Source of the DNA: Streptosporangium brasiliense
GTDB taxonomy: Bacteria; Actinomycetota; Actinomycetes; Streptosporangiales; Streptosporangiaceae
Reading direction: 5' to 3'
Length of the DNA: 64,000 nt
Assembly: GCF_030811595.1 (NCBI RefSeq)
Contig: NZ_JAUSRB010000001.1
Span: 1,612,001-1,676,000, forward strand
Position 1 is the first letter of the stretch. Every line of letters begins with the position of its first letter. Shown here in pieces: positions 58,333 through 64,000 of the stretch. The notes beneath the pieces are model-generated. The model ran no database searches, was not told the DNA's origin, and worked only from the letters and a program-made list of their open reading frames with translations. The translations under genes and the position numbers were made by a program.

Positions 58333-59996
58333 GGATGACGGTACGGCTCGGCCTGCTCGCCGCCGTCCTGGTGGCGGCTCCCTTCGGGCTCGGCACCTTC
58401 GCGGTGGCCACCCTGACCCTGGGGCTCTGCTACGGGTTGTTCGCCTACGGGCTCGACCTGTCCTGGGGACGGGCGGGACTGCTCAGCGTGGGCCACGCGG
58501 CCTTCTTCGGCCTGGGTGCCTACGCCGTCGCGCTCAGTCAGGCGCACGACCTGACGATCGCCGTTCTGCTGGTGGCGGCGCCGGCGCTCTCGGTCGCCAT
58601 CGCGCTGCCGATGGTCCGGATCGGACTGGCCTCCGGCATCCCCGACGCCCCGCTCATCCTGCTGACGATCGGCGTGAGCCTGCTGCTCCAGCACGCCGCC
58701 ACCAGCCTCACCGGCCTGACCGGCGGCACCAACGGGCTGTCGATCCGCAGCCCCGGTGTGGTCACGACGTACTATCTGACCCTCGTGGTGGTGGCCGTCG
58801 TGGTGGCCGTGACCACCGTGACGGTTGTCAGGAGCAGGTTTGGCGCGCGGCTGACCGCGGCGTCCCGCAATCCGGAGCGCGCCGCCCAGACCGGCATCGA
58901 CGGGCTCCATGTCCGCTCCACAGCCTTCGTGGTCAGCGCGGCGGTGTCGACGGTCGCGGGCGCGCTGTACGCGCTCGCGGCAGGGCTGGTGTCCCCGCAG
59001 ATCTTCGGTCTCGGCCTGTCGACCAGCGTGCTCGTCTGGCTCGCCCTGGGAGGGCGGGGGTCGACCGTGGGCCCGTTCCTCGGCGCGGTGCCGGTCACGG
59101 TGGGGGAGCAGATGCTCGGCAGCACCTGGCAGGGCTGGTACGTCCTGGGGCTCGCCGCTCTGTTCGTCCTCGTCGTTCAGTTCGCTCCCACGGGCCTGGC
59201 GGGGATCGCCCGCCACTGGACACGTGGACCCGCGGTGAGGCTGCCCCCCGCCGCCTCGGTGCGCCGGCCCCGGAAGGGGAGCGGCGGCCAGGCCAGGGGA
59301 GCGGCGGCGCTCGTCCTCAAGGGGATTCACAAGTCCTTCGGCCCGGTGAACGTGCTCCGCGGCGTGGACCTGACCGTCGAGGACGGGCGTTGCGTGTGCC
59401 TGATCGGTCCCAACGGCGCAGGCAAGAGCACCCTGCTCGCGATCGTCGCGGGCCAGCTCGCCCCCGACGGGGGTGAGGTACGGATCTTCGGTGCGGCCGC
59501 CTCCGCGGTGCCGATCCATGACCGGGTACGCCTGGGAGTGGGCCGGATGTTCCAGATCCCGAGCGTCCTGACGGACCTGTCGCTTGCCGACAACATCAGG
59601 CTGGCCCGCATGGACGCACCCGAGCACGTCGAGTTGCCCGCCGAGTACGACGACCTGGTCCGCGACGGGACGAGCGAGGCCCGTGCCCTGCCGCTCGCCG
59701 ACCGGAGACGGCTGGAACTCGCCATGGTGCTGGCCGGGGCACCCCGGCTGATGCTGCTCGACGAACCCGCGGCTGGGCTCGGACCGGACGACGCCCGCGC
59801 GCTGGTCAGGGAACTGAAGGAGGTCTCCCACCGGACGGGCTGCGCGATGCTCGTCGTCGAGCACGACATGACGATCGTCCGCGAACTGGCCGACGACGTC
59901 GTGGTCCTGCACGACGGAGGCGTGATCGCGCACGGCGCGATGGACGAGATCACTGCCGACCCGGCGGTGCGCGAGGCATACCTGGGGGTGCACTGA
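58329..59996 (+). CDS. LivM-LivG fusion: permease plus ABC ATPase with degenerate signature
   Basis: A 555-residue fusion. Residues 1-300 are a LivM-type permease (GLDLSWGRAGLLSVGHAAFF), and residues about 327-555 are a LivG-type ATPase with Walker A GPNGAGKST, Walker B LMLLDEPAAGL and the switch His in VVEHDM. The signature expected as LSYGQQRR or LSGGQ reads LPLADRRR, losing the Ser and Gly that contact ATP. The LivF partner keeps LSGGQ, so the heterodimer should have one canonical and one degenerate ATP site. The ATG overlaps the previous stop as ATGA, and its own stop overlaps livF as TGATG. Confidence 0.92.
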   Translation: MRMTVRLGLLAAVLVAAPFGLGTFAVATLTLGLCYGLFAYGLDLSWGRAGLLSVGHAAFFGLGAYAVALSQAHDLTIAVLLVAAPALSVAIALPMVRIGLASGIPDAPLILLTIGVSLLLQHAATSLTGLTGGTNGLSIRSPGVVTTYYLTLVVVAVVVAVTTVTVVRSRFGARLTAASRNPERAAQTGIDGLHVRSTAFVVSAAVSTVAGALYALAAGLVSPQIFGLGLSTSVLVWLALGGRGSTVGPFLGAVPVTVGEQMLGSTWQGWYVLGLAALFVLVVQFAPTGLAGIARHWTRGPAVRLPPAASVRRPRKGSGGQARGAAALVLKGIHKSFGPVNVLRGVDLTVEDGRCVCLIGPNGAGKSTLLAIVAGQLAPDGGEVRIFGAAASAVPIHDRVRLGVGRMFQIPSVLTDLSLADNIRLARMDAPEHVELPAEYDDLVRDGTSEARALPLADRRRLELAMVLAGAPRLMLLDEPAAGLGPDDARALVRELKEVSHRTGCAMLVVEHDMTIVRELADDVVVLHDGGVIAHGAMDEITADPAVREAYLGVH

Positions 59997-60679
59997 TGCT
60001 CGAACTGCACGAACTCTGCGGAGGGTACGGCCAGGCCGCCGTGGTCCGCGACGTGGATTTCCGGATCGCGGCGGGTGAGACGGTCGCCCTGCTCGGCCGC
60101 AACGGCACCGGCAAGACCACTCTGCTGCGTACGATCTTCGGGCTCGCCGACCGGCAGGGCGGCACGCTGAGTCTGGCGGGCCGTACCGTGCCGCCCGGTC
60201 GTCCGGAGCTGCTCGCCCGCTGGGGCGCCGCGCTGATGCCGGAGGACCGAGGGGTGTTCCCCAGCCTCACCGTCGCGGAGAACCTCCGGCTGGCCACGCG
60301 CAAGGGCTTCGTCCCCGCGGTCGATCCGCGCGAGATCTTCCCGCTGCTCACCGAGCGGCATCAGCAGGCCGCGGGAACGCTGTCCGGCGGGCAGAAGCAG
60401 CAACTCGGCATCGCCAGGGCGATCGTCTCCGGGCAGTCGCTGATCGTGGTGGACGAGCTCACTCAGGGCCTGCAGCCGTCGGTCGTGCGCGACGTGCTGG
60501 AGGCGCTTACCGGCATCGCCGCGACCGGTGTCGCCGTGGTGGCGGTCGACCAGCACGCGGGGCTTCTCCTGGACCGAAGCCACCGCGCGGTCGTCATGGA
60601 GGCCGGCCGGGTCGTGTTCGACGGCCCGAGCACACCGCAGACCCGCGAGGAACTCGACCGCCTGCTCGCCGTCGGCTGA
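59996..60679 (+). CDS. Branched-chain/amide ABC ATPase, LivF type
   Basis: A 227-residue ATPase with Walker A GRNGTGKTT, signature LSGGQKQQLGIA and Walker B LIVVDELTQGL (Pro of the usual DEPT replaced by Leu). It pairs with the ATPase half of the LivM-LivG fusion, supplying the intact signature to the first ATP site. The one-nucleotide overlap with the fusion stop shows tight coupling. Confidence 0.93.
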   Translation: MLELHELCGGYGQAAVVRDVDFRIAAGETVALLGRNGTGKTTLLRTIFGLADRQGGTLSLAGRTVPPGRPELLARWGAALMPEDRGVFPSLTVAENLRLATRKGFVPAVDPREIFPLLTERHQQAAGTLSGGQKQQLGIARAIVSGQSLIVVDELTQGLQPSVVRDVLEALTGIAATGVAVVAVDQHAGLLLDRSHRAVVMEAGRVVFDGPSTPQTREELDRLLAVG

Positions 60680-60710
60680 CCCCTTTTTCTTCTCATTGTC
60701 TGGAGCCATC

Positions 60711-62126
60711 ATGGACCCCTTCGACTCCGCGTCGGATCTCGCCGAGGCGGTACGCAAGCGCGAACTGAGTCCGGTTGAGATCGTCGACACCTGTCTGGAG
60801 CGCATCAACCGCTACGACCCCGAGGTCGGAGCCTTCGTCTGGCGGAACGACGAGCAGGTGCGATCGGCCGCCCGGCGGGCTGAGCAGGCCGTCATGGAGG
60901 GCGGCCGCGAACTGCCCGCCTTCCACGGTGTGCCGGTTCCCATCAAGGACCTGACCCAGGTGGTGGAGCAGCCCGCCACCTACGGGACGTTCGGGGTGCA
61001 CGACACCCCGCGAACGGTCACGGAGCCGGTCGTGACAAGGCTGCTCAACGCGGGATTCCTGCTGATGGGCCGGACCAACAGCCCGGACATGGGACTGCTT
61101 TCCACCACCGACAACTCCCGCTACGGCAGTACCCGCAACCCCTGGAACCTGGCCTACTCCTCAGGCGGCTCCAGCGGTGGCGCGGCGGCCGCCGTCGCCG
61201 CCGGTCTCGCGCCCGTCGCCCACGCCAACGACGGTGGCGGCTCGATCCGCATGCCGTCGTCGTGTTGCGGGATGGTCGGTCTCAAACCGAGCCGGGGCAG
61301 GGTGCCGCAGTATGTGGCGTCCTGGGAGCACGCGACCGTCGAAGGCGCGATCACCCGCACGGTGCGTGACGCGGCCGCGTTGCTCGATGTCATGAGCGTG
61401 CCCGACAACCTGGTCATGTACCGCGCGCCCGCCCCGGAGCGGCCGTTCTCCGACGAGGTGGGCCGCGACTGCGGGTCGCTGCGGATCGGCCTGCTGCTGG
61501 ACGCGCCGACCGGGTTGCCGGTCGATCCGGTGTGCGCGGCGGCTGCCATGCACACCGCGCGGTTGCTGGAGTCGCTCGGCCACGCCGTGTTCCCGGTGTC
61601 GCCGCGCTTCTTCAGCGGGGAGGCCATCGTCGGCTACACCCAGACCGTTCTCGACGCGGCGTTGTGGGCGTCGCCGTACGACCAGCCGGAGCTGGCCGAG
61701 CCGCACCTGCGGTACCGGATGGAGCGCGCCGCGAGCTGCCACTCGGGGACCTACACCCGGGCCGTCGCCCTCCTGCAGGAGGAGTCCGTCGTCGTCCGCG
61801 CCCAGTGGGGCAGGGACTTCGACGTCTTGCTCACCCCGACCATGGCCTGCCCGCCCCCGCTGGTCGACACGGTCCTGGCGGAGGCCAACGCCGATCCTGC
61901 GGGGGTCAGGGTCACCGAGACCCAGATGATCTCGTTCACCGCCGTCTGCAACATCACCGGCCTGCCCGCCATCACACTGCCGACCTACACCTCGCCCGAC
62001 GGGCTTCCCATCGGCAGCCAGCTGATCGGCGGGCCCTGGGACGAGGCTGTGCTCATCCGGCTGGCTGCCGCCCTGGAGGAGCTGGACCGCTGGCCGCTCC
62101 GCCGCCCCGCACGCTTCCTCGGATGA
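60711..62126 (+). CDS. Amidase-signature family hydrolase
   Basis: A 471-residue cytoplasmic amidase. The catalytic triad is Lys79 in PVPIKD, the cis-Ser near 154 in SSGGSSGGAAAA and the nucleophile Ser178 in NDGGGSIRMPSS, with spacings normal for the family. It hydrolyses carboxamides to acid plus ammonia or amine. It follows livF by 31 nt, with a TGGAG ribosome-binding site. Together with the importer this suggests uptake and hydrolysis of an amide. The exact substrate cannot be read from sequence. Confidence 0.93.
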   Translation: MDPFDSASDLAEAVRKRELSPVEIVDTCLERINRYDPEVGAFVWRNDEQVRSAARRAEQAVMEGGRELPAFHGVPVPIKDLTQVVEQPATYGTFGVHDTPRTVTEPVVTRLLNAGFLLMGRTNSPDMGLLSTTDNSRYGSTRNPWNLAYSSGGSSGGAAAAVAAGLAPVAHANDGGGSIRMPSSCCGMVGLKPSRGRVPQYVASWEHATVEGAITRTVRDAAALLDVMSVPDNLVMYRAPAPERPFSDEVGRDCGSLRIGLLLDAPTGLPVDPVCAAAAMHTARLLESLGHAVFPVSPRFFSGEAIVGYTQTVLDAALWASPYDQPELAEPHLRYRMERAASCHSGTYTRAVALLQEESVVVRAQWGRDFDVLLTPTMACPPPLVDTVLAEANADPAGVRVTETQMISFTAVCNITGLPAITLPTYTSPDGLPIGSQLIGGPWDEAVLIRLAAALEELDRWPLRRPARFLG

Positions 62127-62153
62127 CCTCCGCACATGACAAGGAGATCCGCC

Positions 62154-63797
62154 ATGGCAAGAACAGAACTGGCCCGTCTGGTGCAGAAGATCTTTCAGGA
62201 GCATCGGGCCGCCGCACGGCTGCGCGTGCCCGTCGACGAGGTCCGAGGCGTGGCAGGGGTGCGTGCGGTGTCCCGCCGGGCCCTCCTCGGTGGTGCGGCC
62301 GCTCTGGGCGTGGGGGCCGCGACCGGCGTCCTCGGCTTCCCCGTCCGCCCCGCCCGCGCCGCCGACCAGCCGCGTGTGGCGATCGTCGGTGCGGGCATCG
62401 CCGGCCTCGCCGCGGCGCTGCGGCTGGCCGACAAGGGGATCGGCGCGACCGTCTACGAGGCAGACACCCGGGTCGGCGGCCGCATCTACTCCAATCCCTC
62501 CGGCGCCTACTGGAGAGCTGGACAGGTCTCCGAGTGGGGCGCTGAGCTGATCGACACCGGTCACGAGATCATCCATGGACTGGCCGCGCGGTTCGGGCTG
62601 CCGCTGGACGACCTGCGTGCCGCCGAGCCGGCCGGCAGCACGGAGACCTACTGGATCGACGGCGGGTACTACCCGTACGCGACCGCCAGCGCCGACTTCG
62701 CTCCCGTCTACCAGGCGATCCTGGCGGACCTCGACGGGTTCGCCTGGCCGAGCTGGGACACCCCAACCTCTCCCCAGGTCGCCGCGCTGTCGAACATGAC
62801 GACGTACGAGTGGATCGAGACCAGGGTGCCCGGCGGCCACTCCTCCCGGATCGGCAAGCTGCTCGACGTCGCCTTCACCACCGAACTCGGCATGGACACC
62901 GACAGCAGCACGGCGATGGGCATCCTCGTCGTGCTCGCCGCCCAGCCCGAGGGCAGGTTCTCCCTCTTCGGGCAGAGCGACACCCGCTTCCACATCAGAG
63001 GCGGCAACGACCTTCTCCCGCGGGCCATCAAGGACGCCCTGCCCGCAGGGACCGTACGGCACGGCTGGAAGTTGGAGGCCCTGGCGGTCGACGGCGCGGG
63101 ACGGCAGACCCTGGTCTTTTCCGTCGACGGCCTGACCCGAACGGTGACCGCCGACCACACGATCTTGGCCCTGCCCCAAGGCGTACTGCAGCGCGTGAAC
63201 TTCTCCGCCGCCAGGTTCGACGCGCGTAAGAGAGCGGCCATCGCGGCCCTGCCGATGGGGCGCAACACCAAGTTGGCGCTCCAGTTCGACCGACGCCTGT
63301 GGAACGACGCGGGCCCGTGGGGCCGCGGTAGCGGCAGCACCATGTCGGAGAGCGGCTACCAGACCTCCTGGGAGTCCACCCGTGCCCAGGCGGGCACCCA
63401 GGGCATCCTCCTCGCCTACGCCGGCGGCGATCACGCCGCCGACTTCAACCCGGCCTCCGCTTTCTCGACCGCGAGCTCCTACAGAACGGCGGGGTACGCC
63501 CGCGCCGTCCTCTCTCAGCTGAACACGGTCTTCCCCGGCCTGGACAGCCAGTGGAACGGCAAGGCCACGCTGGCCGCCTGGCACCTCAACCCCTACGCCC
63601 GCGGCGCCTACGCGGGGCTGCCCACCGCCTATTACCAGTATTACGGTGGCTACGAGGTGGTCCGGCAGGGCAACGTCCACTTCGCGGGCGAACACACCTC
63701 CGCGGTCGCCGCGGGATTCATGGAAGGGGGAGCGGATTCGGGCCTTCAGGCCGCGAACGAACTCCTGGCCGACCTCGGCATCGCCTCCGCGGCGTGA
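62154..63797 (+). CDS. Tat-exported flavin amine oxidase
   Basis: A 547-residue flavin monoamine oxidase-type protein. A twin-arginine signal (SRRALLGGAAALGVGAATG, RR at 41-42) precedes the FAD motif VAIVGAGIAGLAAALRLADK. The C-terminal motif HFAGEHTSAVAAGFMEGGAD binds FAD. Products would be an aldehyde, ammonia and hydrogen peroxide. The ATG at 62154 has AAGGAGAT upstream. It is the last gene of the importer-amidase operon; since it is exported folded, it acts outside, before uptake of the products or on host or soil amines. Confidence 0.92.
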   Translation: MARTELARLVQKIFQEHRAAARLRVPVDEVRGVAGVRAVSRRALLGGAAALGVGAATGVLGFPVRPARAADQPRVAIVGAGIAGLAAALRLADKGIGATVYEADTRVGGRIYSNPSGAYWRAGQVSEWGAELIDTGHEIIHGLAARFGLPLDDLRAAEPAGSTETYWIDGGYYPYATASADFAPVYQAILADLDGFAWPSWDTPTSPQVAALSNMTTYEWIETRVPGGHSSRIGKLLDVAFTTELGMDTDSSTAMGILVVLAAQPEGRFSLFGQSDTRFHIRGGNDLLPRAIKDALPAGTVRHGWKLEALAVDGAGRQTLVFSVDGLTRTVTADHTILALPQGVLQRVNFSAARFDARKRAAIAALPMGRNTKLALQFDRRLWNDAGPWGRGSGSTMSESGYQTSWESTRAQAGTQGILLAYAGGDHAADFNPASAFSTASSYRTAGYARAVLSQLNTVFPGLDSQWNGKATLAAWHLNPYARGAYAGLPTAYYQYYGGYEVVRQGNVHFAGEHTSAVAAGFMEGGADSGLQAANELLADLGIASAA

Positions 63798-63860
63798 GTA
63801 GGTCCTGAGGGCCGGGCGCACCGGCCCTCAGGAGCCGCGGGAGAACCTCGCCGTGCTCTC

Positions 63861-64000
63861 CTACAGGGCCAGGGTGGTGGTGATGCGGATGTCGTCGAGT
63901 GAGTGGCCGGTCTGGAGCGCGTAGTCCCCGGAGACCAGGCGCCATCCGTCCTCGCTCCAAACCTCGGCCGCGCGGCGCGGGATCTCGACGGACACCTCGG
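63861..64000 (-). CDS. GH3-type beta-glucosidase C-terminus, partial
   Basis: The last 46 codons of a minus-strand gene that runs off the right edge: VEIPRRAAEVWSEDG, then GDYALQTGHSLDDIRITTTL, resembling the fibronectin-III-like C-terminal domain of family 3 glycoside hydrolases. The catalytic domains lie outside the window, so the assignment is partial. It is convergent with the amine oxidase gene. Confidence 0.6.
   Translation of the reverse strand, partial: EVSVEIPRRAAEVWSEDGWRLVSGDYALQTGHSLDDIRITTTLAL

Overview
The window is high-GC DNA with actinobacterial gene style: frequent GTG starts, ATGA/GTGA stop-start overlaps, polyproline membrane proteins, class II DAHP synthase and a HAIR-type lon operator. 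Gene content resembles a filamentous actinomycete of the Streptosporangium/Nonomuraea kind (inference from general resemblance; no 16S or other marker is present).

Layout. 0-2 kb: a NarL-type two-component pair (regulator cut by the window edge). 2-4.4 kb: Lon protease behind an HspR-type HAIR operator. 4.5-7.6 kb: a metNIQ methionine importer preceded by a short ORF very rich in Met and Cys codons, a candidate attenuation leader peptide. 7.6-13.4 kb: acyl-CoA ligase, small redox and DUF genes, and a large HTH/NB-ARC/TPR regulator. 13.4-21.6 kb: an accessory region. It is bracketed by two copies of a 74-bp sequence that encodes a 15-codon micro-ORF with alternative hairpins. Inside lie an IS982-family element, interrupted by two tandem identical IS5-family elements; a GntR regulator with tiny divergent genes; an XRE/TPR regulator; a small Cys-tailed protein broken in a C7 tract; and an APH-like kinase.

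21.7-29.9 kb: HtrA protease, then cydABDC (cytochrome bd and its assembly ABC exporter) on the minus strand, divergent from a PadR regulator across a 19-bp-arm perfect palindrome. 30-40.6 kb: a polysaccharide-utilisation cluster with a secreted beta-helix lyase-like protein, a 2-hydroxyacid dehydrogenase, a sugar ABC importer without its own ATPase, a hybrid DeoR-HTH/LacI-sensor regulator and a divergent DUF2264 protein. 40.7-48.2 kb: pentapeptide-repeat protein, secreted nuclease, and two proline-rich single-TM proteins (a metallopeptidase and a PQQ-type propeller). 48.2-52.2 kb: a HAD protein lacking its nucleophile, thioredoxin behind a SigR-type promoter, class II DAHP synthase and a flavin hydroxylase.

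52.2-55.2 kb: gene relics (sigK-like, acyl-CoA ligase tail, LacI fragment) around a LacI/hydrolase pair that shares a perfect 16-bp operator-like palindrome. 55.2-63.8 kb: an AraC regulator divergent from a branched-chain/amide-type ABC importer (with a LivM-LivG fusion whose ABC signature is degenerate), an amidase and a Tat-exported amine oxidase, suggesting amide or amine scavenging. The right edge cuts a GH3 beta-glucosidase-like gene.

No tRNA, rRNA or CRISPR array was seen. All functions are read from sequence motifs without database searches.
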